From the NCBI GenBank assembly GCA_964609515.1, contig CAZSTZ010000030.1, positions 1-39,690 of the forward strand: a DNA stretch of 39,690 nucleotides, in the 5' to 3' direction. A program made the position numbers and the translations under genes. The first letter of the stretch is position 1; each line of letters opens with the position of its first letter. The notes beneath the pieces are model-generated. The model did not search any database, had not been told where the DNA came from, and worked only from the letters and a program-made list of their open reading frames with translations. Positions 31,418 through 39,690 of this stretch are shown in pieces. The DNA is from CALKCV01 sp964609515. Its GTDB lineage: Bacteria; Cyanobacteriota; Cyanobacteriia; Cyanobacteriales; Microcoleaceae.

Positions 31418-31697
31418 TTAACAATTAACAAGTTCCCAATTGACAATTAACAATTAGCAACTGACAACGATTTAATTTTAAAGTAAAAAAGTCTCAAAAA
31501 TAGCAATCTTAGCATAAGCTAGGTTTGGGGCAAAGGCTAAACCGTTCTCCATCTATAGCAATTTCATCAGATATGTAAACAAGTAAAAATCCGAAACTTG
31601 TCCCAATTCCCCATTCCCAATTCCCCATTCCCAAAAATAGGAAAATTTGGGAACAAAACTCAAATAAAGTTAATGCATAAGTATAGGTTGAAAGTTT
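31418..31697. repeat. spacer with AACAATTGAC and CCCATTCCC repeats
   Basis: The 280-base divergent region between the GST-like gene and the FtsL-like gene. It holds repeats of the AATTGTTAATTGGGAAC type (31420-31465) and CCCATTCCC type (31600-31640). It should contain the promoter of the division genes, which I cannot place. Confidence 0.6.
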
Positions 31698-32294
31698 ATG
31701 GTTGTAGTTAAATCAAATCTGTCGGCTCCAAACAGAAGGTCTCAAAAAGTGGTTGATGCTGATACCGAGAGGGCAAAGAGGGCAAATACAATTACTCCTC
31801 TAAGTCGAGGTCGGGAGCGCTCTATGCTTAGTAAGGTAGGAAACGATGGAACTCTCGGGGCAACTAAACCAGGGGGAAGTCTGGCTAACAAAAGTCAACT
31901 GGAGGCGATCGCCGTTATTCCCGTAGCCCAAGTCAAACCGATGTGGTTGCGATCGCTTCTCGGCTTGCAAATTGCTTCGTCGATTGTTACTTTACTTATT
32001 GTTAGCGTTACCCTTGCTGTTTATGGAGGAACGATTTACGGTCAAGCTAAATGGAGCGAGGAATATCAAAAGTTAGAGAAATTGAGACGCTACGAACAAC
32101 AACTTAGCGTGGCTAACGAACTGTTAAAACACGAAATAGCAGAACAAGCCGCGAGCCCTGATGTCGGCTTAGTTCCCCAAGACTCTATAGAACCGATATT
32201 TTTGCCCCCCGCCCCCCTCCGTCCTGCCCCAGAAAATAGTAGTAACTCGGAGTCGGACTCAAAAGCAACCTTTGAGATACCTTTGGCATATTAA
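31698..32294 (+). CDS. FtsL-like single-helix membrane protein upstream of ftsI
   Basis: A 198-residue bitopic protein: a polar, basic N-terminal cytoplasmic tail (1-85), one membrane helix (about 86-112, LGLQIASSIVTLLIVSVTLA), a periplasmic coiled-coil stretch (YQKLEKLRRYEQQLSVANELLKHEIAEQ) and a Pro/Ser-rich end. This topology, and the place immediately before the division transpeptidase, fit FtsL, whose coiled coil joins FtsB and FtsQ in the divisome. Sequence identity to FtsL is low in general, so the call rests on topology and position. ATG at 31698. It is separated from ftsI by 105 bases of repeats. Confidence 0.65.
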   Translation: MVVVKSNLSAPNRRSQKVVDADTERAKRANTITPLSRGRERSMLSKVGNDGTLGATKPGGSLANKSQLEAIAVIPVAQVKPMWLRSLLGLQIASSIVTLLIVSVTLAVYGGTIYGQAKWSEEYQKLEKLRRYEQQLSVANELLKHEIAEQAASPDVGLVPQDSIEPIFLPPAPLRPAPENSSNSESDSKATFEIPLAY

Positions 32295-32297
32295 AGA

Positions 32298-32387
32298 AGG
32301 CATGCATGCAAGAGGCATGCATGCAATTGGGAACTTGTTAATTGTTAATTGGGAACTTGTTAATTGTTAATTGGGAACTTGTTAATT
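32298..32387. repeat. 22-bp tandem repeat before ftsI
   Basis: A GCATGC-rich block (32300-32324), then TTGGGAACTTGTTAATTGTTAA repeated almost three times (from 32327, 32349 and 32371). The last copy ends only 13 bases before the ftsI start codon, so it fills the place of the usual ribosome site. Confidence 0.85.
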
Positions 32388-32399
32388 GATATAACGATT

Positions 32400-34307
32400 A
32401 TGGCTTCATCAGATAACTCTAATTTCCGTCGCAGATATTCGTCGAATCTCAGCCGACGAAAAATCTCGCGTTTTCAAAAAAAACGGTTGCGCGGCGAATT
32501 ATTGCGGCAAGAAAATGGGGAACAAAACCACAAAAAAAGGAAAGAAAAAAATCTCAATTATCGCCTGTTTGTGGTATGGGCAATTTTAATGATGGGGATG
32601 TTGGCCCTGGGGGTAAAATTATTTTCCTTGCAAGTATTACAAGGAGAAAAACTGCAAGAAAAAGCCCAGCAACAACAAACGGCGCGATCGCGTCCTTTCG
32701 TTCCCCGGCGGCCCATAGTAGATAGAAATGGCAACTTTTTGGCGGTGGATCGCCCCGTCTATACCCTCTACGCTCACCCCTTTTTATTTAAAATTACTCC
32801 CACTGATGTTGCCAGTCAATTAGCTCCGGTTTTAGAAGGAGCTAATTTAGAAAAAACTTTAAGCAAAAGTCAGTTAATCGCTATTTTTGACGAAAGAGAT
32901 AGCGGTCTCAAAATAGTAGAATCTTTAAGCGAAGAAACTGCTAAAAAAATAACTTATTTGGGTATCGACGGTTTGGAATTAATTCAACACCAGCAAAGGC
33001 TTTATCCCCAAGAAAAAATAGCTGCGGAAATAGTTGGTTATGTGGATGGGGAGCGTAAAGGTCAAGCTGGTGTAGAATACAGCCAACAAAATTTATTAGA
33101 AAGGCTGACTCCCAATCTCGAATTTGCCAGATCTATTCACGGTATTTTAGTACCGAAACAACTCGCTACTGGCTACCTCCAGGTTGACGATTTGCAGTTA
33201 CATCTTACTATAGACACTCGCCTGCAAAGGGCCGCTCGTGCCGCTCTCATACCACAGATAGAAAAGTATAAAGCAAAACGAGGTACGGTGGTTGTTATGG
33301 ATGCTACCGATGGGGCTTTGTTAGCGTTGGCGAGCGTGCCGTCTTACAATCCTAACGAGTATTATAAGTACGGTATGGAAACGTTTAAGAATTGGGCGGT
33401 TACGGACGTTTACGAACCGGGTTCGACTTTTAAACCGCTGAACGTTGCTGTAGCTTTGGAGGTGGGAGCGATAGAGGCGGATAGCGTTTTTATGGATGAA
33501 GGGAGAATATTCGTGAGCGGCTGGCCTATTGCTAACTACGACTACGAAAGAGCGGGGGCTAAAGGTTATCGTTCGGTGACGGAAATTATCAAATATTCCA
33601 GCAACGTCGGCATGGTAAAAATAGTTCAACAGATGCAGCCGGAGGTATTCTACGACGGACTCAAACGCTTGGGTTTGGGAGAAACTTCGGGTATTGACTT
33701 ACCCTTTGAAACTCCTAGCATGATGAAAACTAGGGAACAGTTTTTGTTAGCTCCGGTAGAGGCCGCCACTACCGCTTTCGGTCAAGGTTTTTCTCTCACT
33801 CCGGTGCAAATGGCTCGCCTTCACGCTACATTAGCTAATGGCGGCAAACTGGTTACGCCTTATGTGGTGCGAGGGTTGTTCGACAGCAAGGGGCAAGCTT
33901 ACTGGCAGCTATCGAAACCGACTCCCCGCCAGGTGTTCTCTCCCGAAACTACTAAAGAGGTTTTAAAAATGATGGAAGTGACGGTGGACTCTGGCACGGG
34001 TATGGCGGCGAAAATTCCGGGATATCGCATTGCAGGCAAAACTGGCACGGCCCAGAAGGCTTCTCCTTTTGGCGGTTATTCTAAAAATTTGAGGATTACT
34101 AGCTTTGTGGGCATTTTTCCGGTGGAAGCTCCCCGCTATGTAGTTTTGGCGGTTATTGACGAACCCAGTTATGGCACGGGAGGGTTGATAGCGGCACCTA
34201 TAGTTAAGTCGGTTATCGAGGCGGCGATCGCTATTGAAAAACTCCCACCGGCAGATGTTAGGGAAAAAATGGGGAATGGGGAATTGGGAATGGGGAATGG
34301 GGAATAG
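32400..34307 (+). CDS. ftsI: septal peptidoglycan transpeptidase FtsI (PBP3-like)
   Basis: A class B penicillin-binding protein that cross-links peptidoglycan at the division site. The 635-residue protein has a basic cytoplasmic tail (1-53), a membrane helix (about 54-76, YRLFVVWAILMMGMLALGV), a dimerisation/pedestal domain and the transpeptidase domain with S341-T-F-K344, S-S-N near 400 and K547-T-G-T. The ATG at 32400 (MASSDNSNF) is preferred over an earlier start in repeats; no clear ribosome site is seen. The last residues (MGNGELGMGNGE) are the translation of the GGGAATGGGGAATT repeat, so the C-terminus has been prolonged by repeat growth. The FtsL-like gene before it supports FtsI rather than PBP2. 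Confidence 0.92.
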   Translation: MASSDNSNFRRRYSSNLSRRKISRFQKKRLRGELLRQENGEQNHKKRKEKNLNYRLFVVWAILMMGMLALGVKLFSLQVLQGEKLQEKAQQQQTARSRPFVPRRPIVDRNGNFLAVDRPVYTLYAHPFLFKITPTDVASQLAPVLEGANLEKTLSKSQLIAIFDERDSGLKIVESLSEETAKKITYLGIDGLELIQHQQRLYPQEKIAAEIVGYVDGERKGQAGVEYSQQNLLERLTPNLEFARSIHGILVPKQLATGYLQVDDLQLHLTIDTRLQRAARAALIPQIEKYKAKRGTVVVMDATDGALLALASVPSYNPNEYYKYGMETFKNWAVTDVYEPGSTFKPLNVAVALEVGAIEADSVFMDEGRIFVSGWPIANYDYERAGAKGYRSVTEIIKYSSNVGMVKIVQQMQPEVFYDGLKRLGLGETSGIDLPFETPSMMKTREQFLLAPVEAATTAFGQGFSLTPVQMARLHATLANGGKLVTPYVVRGLFDSKGQAYWQLSKPTPRQVFSPETTKEVLKMMEVTVDSGTGMAAKIPGYRIAGKTGTAQKASPFGGYSKNLRITSFVGIFPVEAPRYVVLAVIDEPSYGTGGLIAAPIVKSVIEAAIAIEKLPPADVREKMGNGELGMGNGE

Positions 34308-34380
34308 GGAATGGGGAATTGGGAAACGCCGCACCAGAAACCGGGAAACGCCGCACCAGAAACCGGGAAACGCCGCACCA
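34264..34380. repeat. GGGAATGG and 22-bp GAAACCGGG tandem repeats
   Basis: GGGAATGGGGAATT units run through the end of ftsI. They are followed by a 22-base unit (GAAACCGGGAAACGCCGCAC CA) present about three times (34321-34380). Confidence 0.85.
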
Positions 34381-34413
34381 GAAACCGGGTAATTTCTGCA
34401 AAACCCGGTTTCT
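34381..34413. repeat. palindromic repeat, copy 8
   Basis: GAAACCGGGTAATTTCTGC then AAAACCCGGTTTCTCGATC, the ACAGAAATT subtype in inverse orientation, directly adjoining the 22-bp tandem units, which carry half of the same palindrome. Confidence 0.8.
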
Positions 34414-34471
34414 CGATCCTACGGGAAACAGACGTAAAATCGCGCTCCGCGATCGCTACGAACAACTAACG

Positions 34472-37400
34472 TTACCACGGGGAACCTATCATCGTAAAGC
34501 CGGACCAATAATAAGGATGGGATAAATTTTTACTTTGAATATGCGCCAACCCAGGCGGTAGAAGCAAGACTCCCCGAGAACTACCGCGCAACTCGCCATC
34601 TGTTACTTCTACTTCTCCTCGCAACATGGCTAACTGCGCCTGTCGCAAAGCTTCGGCTTTTATGACTGTCTCATCTAAATTGCCGTAAAACTCGGTCATC
34701 AAACCCAAAGTTCCCTCGTCGCTGACATACCACAAACTCGCCAAAGCGGACTTTACCCCGGCGGCCACCGCCAAACCGGCAAAACCCAACTCCGCGTTGG
34801 CATCTCCCACCGCAGTCCGACAGGCAGATAATACCAATAATTCCACAGTCGGGTCGTTCAAACCTAACTCTCGCACTCGGTCTAACCTCAATCTTTCCTC
34901 TCCCCAAAACTGAATGTAGGAATTACTGACATCTCCGGGTTGAAATTCCCCGTGAGTGGCGAGGTGAATTATCGGATAAGGATAATCCCCACGCTGGGAA
35001 TTAAAATTGTCGAGGGTAAATTCCTCGTTGAGAAACGATCGCCCTTGCCACAACCGTTGCGCGATAGTTTCGAGCTCTATCGGCACCGCCGGCAGTGGGT
35101 TGAGCGAGATAAATTTCGATGCCCCCATTGCCAATACTCGGGTATCTTCCAGAGAACGATAGCGGGTATCCATTAAACTCATACTCGGAATTAAACTGAG
35201 GCCGTACTTTTCGATAAGAAACCCTTCGCCATCGTGCAATGCCGCTAGTGGGAGACCGCGCAACCCTTCGTCCATGCTAAATAGCAGGGTATCGATGTTA
35301 GCTGCTTCGAGTTCTGCGGCGATGGGGGCGATTAGCCATTGATATAGTTGTTGGGCGGGTTCTAGGTAACTGTCGTCGCTGCGAAAGCGAAGATTGGTTA
35401 TTTTATAACTCAAGTCTCCAACGATTTTCCGCACCTCTTCTCGGTTCGCATCGGGAACAATTTGGAGGATAGGTTCGCCTTCGGCAGTATATAAAATTAG
35501 TTGCAGTTCTTCCGGGTAAAGATTGACATAGACCACTGCCGATCGCTTCCCTGTCTGTTTTTCGATGTCCCCTAGAACTTCTCGCACGTTTTTGATGGCG
35601 CTGACATCTTCTGATAGGTCTAATCCCAGGTAGTCGGCAAATTCTCGGTTGCGAGTTTCCTCCTGCATTGTCAGGGTTTCGGTATTGGCTGCGACGACCG
35701 TCGGGCGCGAGTTCAGAGGGTTAATTCCTTCTAGCATTTCCTGGTTCTGACGGATGTTGTTAGCGATGCTGCCACTGGTAGAATTGCTGGCGTTGAAGGA
35801 GTTGTCTGCTGCGGGGTTGCTAATATCGGTAACAACGTTTTGGACGGTAGAATTGTTGGGAAATGGTATAAAATCTGTATTAAAATCTCCAGTATTAAGG
35901 ATAGAGGTATTGTTGTTAAGAGTTATTGGTAAATTTTGACCGACGCCGGGATTTTGAATATTAATAGATTCGTCGCCAAAAGTTTGATTTATTTCTCCTA
36001 AATTTTGTTGGCCGCCTGCGGTTTGCACGTTAACGGCATCATTACTCCCATCTTGCGTCACGTTACCGATAGTTTGCTCTCCCCCCGCAGTTGGGAAATT
36101 AACCGCATCGCCCCCCGCCGTTTGGGTGACATCTCCGATAGTTTGGTCGCCCCCCGCAGTTTGAACGTTAGTCGCATCGCCCCCCGCCGTTTGGTTGATA
36201 TCTCCGATAGNNNNNNNNNNNNNNNNNNNNNNNNNNNNNNNNNNNNNNNNNNNNNNNNNNNNNNNNNNNNNNNNNNNNNNNNNNNNNNNNNNNNNNNNNN
36301 NNNNNNNNNNCGCCGTTTGGTTGATATCTCCGATAGTTTGGTCGCCACCGGCAGTTTGAACGTTAACCGCATCGCCCCCCGCTGTTTGGTTGATATCGCC
36401 GATAGTTTGGTCTCCTCCCGACTCAAGACCTATATTAGCATTTCCCTCTTCTGCCACTTGATTGATATCGCCGATATTTTGGTCTTCTCCCGACTCTACC
36501 TCAATATTAGCATCTCCTTCTCCCGCCACTTGGTCGATATCCCCCGTAGTTACATCTTCCGTCGCCCGCAAAGTCAAAGCACCCACCGTGCCATCGGAGC
36601 GAATTTCCACATCGTAAGTAGCTATAGAACCATCCGTCGCTTCTACATTAATCGCCCCCGCGCTGGTAGTGCCGATAGAACTCAAATCTCCCGTTCCCAC
36701 TTCTCGTCCGTTAATTACTATACTACCGCTATCTCCCTCTGGAGCTTGAGTCGTGACGTTTCCCGCGTTGACTCGCGCTCTCGAACTTTGTATGATTAAA
36801 TCCCCGCTTTCTGTTAAACCGTAAGATGATACATTAGCTATATTTACGTTCCCCGAAGCGTTTAATTCTACATTACCTCCCGCTCCTGCTTCCGAGAACG
36901 AGTCTATATCTCCCCTAGAGTCTATCTCGCCGACTTCGCTAGTTACGCTTACAGTTCCACCTTCCTGTCGTCCTTCGGAACGAATGCCGCTGAGAGTTAT
37001 AGTTCCCGGAGACGCGAGGGTAACATCTCCCGCAGTGCCTTCTGTAGAAAAAGTGTTTAACGCTCCTGTAGCTTCGATGCTGTTGTCGCTGCGACTCTCT
37101 ATATTAATATCGCCTCCCCTCTGGGTTCCTTGGGAAAGGATAGTTTCCGTGCGAATGCTGCCTTTTGCAGTTAAATTCACATTTCCTGCGGTCCCCCTTT
37201 CCGAGAACGTTTCTATAGGTTGGCCGGCATTTATTTCTCCCCGACTGCTGGTAATTTCAATATCCCCGCCCCTAGTAGGAGTTTCCGGGTTGAGAGCGCT
37301 GGCGGTGAGGTTGCCTGTGGTAATGTCTCCCAGGGCGTTGATAGTAATATTTCCCGAACCGTCTGGAGAACGGGAGTTGATGATGCCGGCGCTGGTGTCG

Positions 37401-39690
37401 ATAGTGCCGCTGTTGCTGGTAATGCTGATGTTGCCCGCCACTCCCGACGTTGCCTGTCCTTGGGGACGGGGAATTAGGGTAAAGTTGTCGTTTATTTCTA
37501 ATCGTTCCCTCACGAAGCCGGAAGCTAGGTCTATTTGACCGACTTCGAGGACGTTTTCTCCGGTTATGCCAACGGTTCCAGTATCGCCGTCGTCGGCACC
37601 GGAATAAATTCGCGCTGCGCTGGTATTGATATTGCCCCCCGCTTCCAGAACGATATCTCCCCCCCCGCCCGACGCTTCGCTGGCAGTGGTTGAGGGTTCG
37701 GAAGCGGTGATAACGTTGCTGTTTTCAACGATGTTAATGTCTCCACCAGCGTTAATGCTAATTCGACCGCCGTCTTCGTTGGCAAAAGAATAGATATTGC
37801 TGGCGGTGACGTTGCCTGTTGGTGCTTCTAAACTGACGTTGCCCGCGCTGCCCCCACCGGAATAATTTGTCAGGCTGCCGCTGCTGGTGTCGATGTTGCC
37901 TGTAGTTGCGGTTATATTGATTTCGCCCCCTTGTTGTTGACCGTGGGAACTGATGGTGTTGGCGGTTACGTCGGTTTGTGCCTGGAGGGTTACATCTCCG
38001 GCGTTGCCTCGGTTGGAAAATGACTGGATGGGTTCGTTTGCTTCGATGAAACTGCCTTCGCTGACTATTTCTATGTTGCCTCCATCGGCGTTGTTGGCGC
38101 TGGAGGTTACGATGCCGACAATGGCGTTGCCGACAGTTGTAATGTCGATATTTCCCGCGTTGCCTGCTGCGGTGCTTCTGGCGGAGATGGTGCTGTTGGG
38201 GGCGATTAAATTTCCGGCATCTATAACGATGTCGCCACCTGCACCGGTGTCTCGGGTTTCCGCGAGGATGGTACCCGCCAGTCGGAAAGTGCCAGTGGAG
38301 TTAATATCGATGCTGCCGCCGTCGCCGCCATCGAAGGTTGCGGCTGAAATTGTTGTTCCTTCGGCGATGCTGAGGTTTCTGGTTTCGATGTCGATAACGC
38401 CCGCGTTGCCGCTGCCCCTGCTTTCGACGGTGATGCGACCTGACCCGTCAATTTCTATACTATCTGAAGCAAAGATGTTGATATTGCCTCCGTTGCCCGT
38501 GGATGTAGTGCGGGCGGAGATGAAGCCGTCGTTAGCAAAGGTGATTTTGAGGTTGCCGCTGCCGTCGACGGGGTTGAGGTTGAGAGTGCCTGCGGGGGAT
38601 TCTCCTGCGGTTTCCGCAAATATCCCCAGTTCCCCGGATATCAGTAGTTCTGATGCTTCGATACTGATATTGCCGCCTGCTTCCGTGGCGGTGGATGCTT
38701 CTCGGGCGGTGGCGCTGATGGAAGTGCCATCGCCGATGGTAACAGTTTGGGAGTTGATGTTGATGTTGCCTGCTGTGCCGGGGCTGTTGGTTTCGGCGGT
38801 GATGGCTACTCCGTCGGTGAGGGTGAGGTTTTGGGTGTCGATGTTGATGGTGCCTGCGTTGCCTTCTCCGGTGGTTTCTACCGATATTTTGCCGTCGCCG
38901 CCGATGTTTATTGCTTCTGGGGCAAATATATTGATGTTGCCGCCGTTGCCCGTGGCAGTTGTGCGGGCGGAGATGAAGCCGTCGTTGGTAAAGGTGATGT
39001 TGAGGTTGGGTTCGTTGCGCCAGGGGTTGAGGGCGAGGGTGCCGGCGTCGGCTTCTCCTGCGGTTTCGGCGAAGATTCCCAGTCGCCCGGAGATGAGAAG
39101 GTCGCTGGCGTTGATGGTGATGTTGCCTCCCGGTTGCCTGCTGGTGGCTCCACTGCGGGCGGTGGCGCTAATTTGGGCGTTGTCGGAGATAACGAGCTCG
39201 CGGCTGCTTATTTCTATGTTTCCCGCTTGACCGGCGCTGTCGGTTTCGGTGGTGAGACTGGTGCCGCGTTGGAGGGTGAAGGTTTCGGTGATGATGTTAA
39301 TGGTGCCTGCGTTGCCCGTGCCAGAAGTGGAGGCGGAGATGCTGGTGCCGTCGGCTATTCTGAGGTTGTCGGTTTCTATTTCTATGATGCCGGCGTTGCC
39401 TTCTCCGGTGGTTTGAACGAAGATGTTACCGTCTCCGGTGATGCTGATGCTTTCTGGGGCGTAGATGTCGATGTTGCCGCCGTTGCCCGTGCCAGAAGTG
39501 GAGGCGGAGATGAAGCCTTGGTTAGTAAAGGTTATTTCTATGTCTTGGTTGTTGTTCCAGGGGTTGATGGTGAGGGTGCCGGCATCCGCTTCTCCTGCGG
39601 TTTCGGCGAAGATGCCTAGTTGTCCCGTGATGTTTAGTTGGCTGGTGTTGATGCTGATGTTGCCGCCGTCTTCGGTGTTGGTGCTGGTTG
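34472..39690 (-). CDS. giant haemagglutinin-like surface protein with C-terminal CHAT domain (5' end outside the window)
   Basis: The minus-strand frame is open without a stop from the window edge (39690) to the stop at 34472, so the protein has at least 1,700 residues here and begins beyond the window. From the edge to about 36580 it consists of filamentous-haemagglutinin-like beta-helix repeats (GNGGNINI, GNAGTINI, ISARTTATGNGG). Next comes a linker of 23-residue repeats IGDINQTAGGDAVNVQTAGG (36000-36430) with a 100-N gap, and last a caspase-like CHAT domain with His in IHLATHGEF and Cys in LSACRTAVG. The N-terminal part of such proteins is normally exported through two-partner secretion. 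A GTG at 37513 is in frame but is almost certainly not the true start. A surface adhesin releasing or carrying a protease is a reasonable inference. Confidence 0.88.
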   Translation of the reverse strand, partial: TSTNTEDGGNISINTSQLNITGQLGIFAETAGEADAGTLTINPWNNNQDIEITFTNQGFISASTSGTGNGGNIDIYAPESISITGDGNIFVQTTGEGNAGIIEIETDNLRIADGTSISASTSGTGNAGTINIITETFTLQRGTSLTTETDSAGQAGNIEISSRELVISDNAQISATARSGATSRQPGGNITINASDLLISGRLGIFAETAGEADAGTLALNPWRNEPNLNITFTNDGFISARTTATGNGGNINIFAPEAINIGGDGKISVETTGEGNAGTINIDTQNLTLTDGVAITAETNSPGTAGNININSQTVTIGDGTSISATAREASTATEAGGNISIEASELLISGELGIFAETAGESPAGTLNLNPVDGSGNLKITFANDGFISARTTSTGNGGNINIFASDSIEIDGSGRITVESRGSGNAGVIDIETRNLSIAEGTTISAATFDGGDGGSIDINSTGTFRLAGTILAETRDTGAGGDIVIDAGNLIAPNSTISARSTAAGNAGNIDITTVGNAIVGIVTSSANNADGGNIEIVSEGSFIEANEPIQSFSNRGNAGDVTLQAQTDVTANTISSHGQQQGGEINITATTGNIDTSSGSLTNYSGGGSAGNVSLEAPTGNVTASNIYSFANEDGGRISINAGGDINIVENSNVITASEPSTTASEASGGGGDIVLEAGGNINTSAARIYSGADDGDTGTVGITGENVLEVGQIDLASGFVRERLEINDNFTLIPRPQGQATSGVAGNISITSNSGTIDTSAGIINSRSPDGSGNITINALGDITTGNLTASALNPETPTRGGDIEITSSRGEINAGQPIETFSERGTAGNVNLTAKGSIRTETILSQGTQRGGDINIESRSDNSIEATGALNTFSTEGTAGDVTLASPGTITLSGIRSEGRQEGGTVSVTSEVGEIDSRGDIDSFSEAGAGGNVELNASGNVNIANVSSYGLTESGDLIIQSSRARVNAGNVTTQAPEGDSGSIVINGREVGTGDLSSIGTTSAGAINVEATDGSIATYDVEIRSDGTVGALTLRATEDVTTGDIDQVAGEGDANIEVESGEDQNIGDINQVAEEGNANIGLESGGDQTIGDINQTAGGDAVNVQTAGGDQTIGDINQTAXXXXXXXXXXXXXXXXXXXXXXXXXXXXXXXXXXIGDINQTAGGDATNVQTAGGDQTIGDVTQTAGGDAVNFPTAGGEQTIGNVTQDGSNDAVNVQTAGGQQNLGEINQTFGDESINIQNPGVGQNLPITLNNNTSILNTGDFNTDFIPFPNNSTVQNVVTDISNPAADNSFNASNSTSGSIANNIRQNQEMLEGINPLNSRPTVVAANTETLTMQEETRNREFADYLGLDLSEDVSAIKNVREVLGDIEKQTGKRSAVVYVNLYPEELQLILYTAEGEPILQIVPDANREEVRKIVGDLSYKITNLRFRSDDSYLEPAQQLYQWLIAPIAAELEAANIDTLLFSMDEGLRGLPLAALHDGEGFLIEKYGLSLIPSMSLMDTRYRSLEDTRVLAMGASKFISLNPLPAVPIELETIAQRLWQGRSFLNEEFTLDNFNSQRGDYPYPIIHLATHGEFQPGDVSNSYIQFWGEERLRLDRVRELGLNDPTVELLVLSACRTAVGDANAELGFAGLAVAAGVKSALASLWYVSDEGTLGLMTEFYGNLDETVIKAEALRQAQLAMLRGEVEVTDGELRGSSRGVLLLPPGLAHIQSKNLSHPYYWSGFTMIGSPW
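36000..36430 (-). repeat. 69-bp coding tandem repeat (23-residue units)
   Basis: At least seven diverging units of IGDINQTAGGDAVNVQTAGG plus DQT in the haemagglutinin-CHAT protein; the outer units are the most changed (IGDINQVAEEGN, LGEINQTFGDES). The N gap lies in the most uniform part, so the copy number is unknown. Confidence 0.88.
36211..36310. other. assembly gap (100 N)
   Basis: Exactly 100 N inside the 69-bp tandem array of the haemagglutinin-CHAT gene. The frame is the same on both sides, but the true length is unknown. Confidence 0.99.

Noticed and set aside
36000..36430. CRISPR-like repeats in the 36.0-36.4 kb region
   Set aside because: The 69-base periodicity is continuous, diverges gradually and is translated; there are no unique spacers.
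37953..39230. Long open frame of 425 codons on the plus strand opposite the haemagglutinin gene
   Set aside because: It mirrors the repetitive minus-strand gene; its sequence is Pro/Ser/Leu-rich nonsense from the complement of Gly/Asn/Thr repeats, and the minus frame matches known beta-helix repeats.

Overview
The window reads as a draft scaffold from a filamentous cyanobacterium, most likely of the Oscillatoriales type (an inference). The evidence is PetG of the cytochrome b6f complex beside cytochrome cM, the cyanobacterial arrangement secE-nusG-rplK-rplA-rplJ-rplL with a ribosomal protein L10 leader, many copies of the HIP1 octamer GCGATCGC inside genes, pentapeptide-repeat, Uma2 and DUF4365 families, and many short tandem and palindromic repeats. 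Three runs of exactly 100 N (1796-1895, 27524-27623, 36211-36310) are scaffold gaps of unknown true size. At least two lie inside tandem repeats.

Layout. 1-1.7 kb: rsmD, petG (very short, GTG start) and cytM. 1.75-2.0 kb: a tRNA-Thr cut by a gap and a tRNA-Trp-like remnant. 2.2-5.85 kb: the translocation, antitermination and ribosomal protein operon with two structured leaders (before rplA and before rplJ). 6-13.5 kb: a YgiT-type zinc finger protein, three cell-wall or penicillin-recognising hydrolase genes (a class A beta-lactamase-like protein, a DUF1460 amidase-like protein and a PBP4-type lipoprotein), a Ser/Thr kinase, and a two-gene cassette of an aspartic protease with an unknown partner. 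13.7-24 kb: an FHA-ABC transporter, an EVE-domain protein, a pentapeptide gene broken by two miniature transposons, an MFS transporter, a frameshifted Uma2 gene, the oligopeptidase prlC and cbbY. 23.6-25.3 kb: a decayed two-gene cassette (DUF4365 plus an unknown protein), each gene hit by its own miniature element. 25.4-31.4 kb: a coiled-coil membrane protein, a metzincin protease, glgB and a glutathione S-transferase-like gene. 31.7-34.3 kb: an FtsL-like gene and ftsI. 34.5 kb to the end: the 3' part of a very large haemagglutinin-like surface protein ending in a caspase-like CHAT domain.

The most notable signals are: (1) a roughly 47-bp palindromic repeat family (core AGAAACCCGGTTTTT), two copies of which are translated in frame near the N-termini of exported proteins; (2) at least three miniature inverted-repeat elements with intact 7-9 bp target duplications, each inside a gene whose reading frame can be followed across the insertion; (3) the overlapping aspartic-protease/partner cassette; (4) the haemagglutinin-CHAT fusion with a 23-residue repeat linker. 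All functions are inferred from sequence motifs alone; no database search was run.
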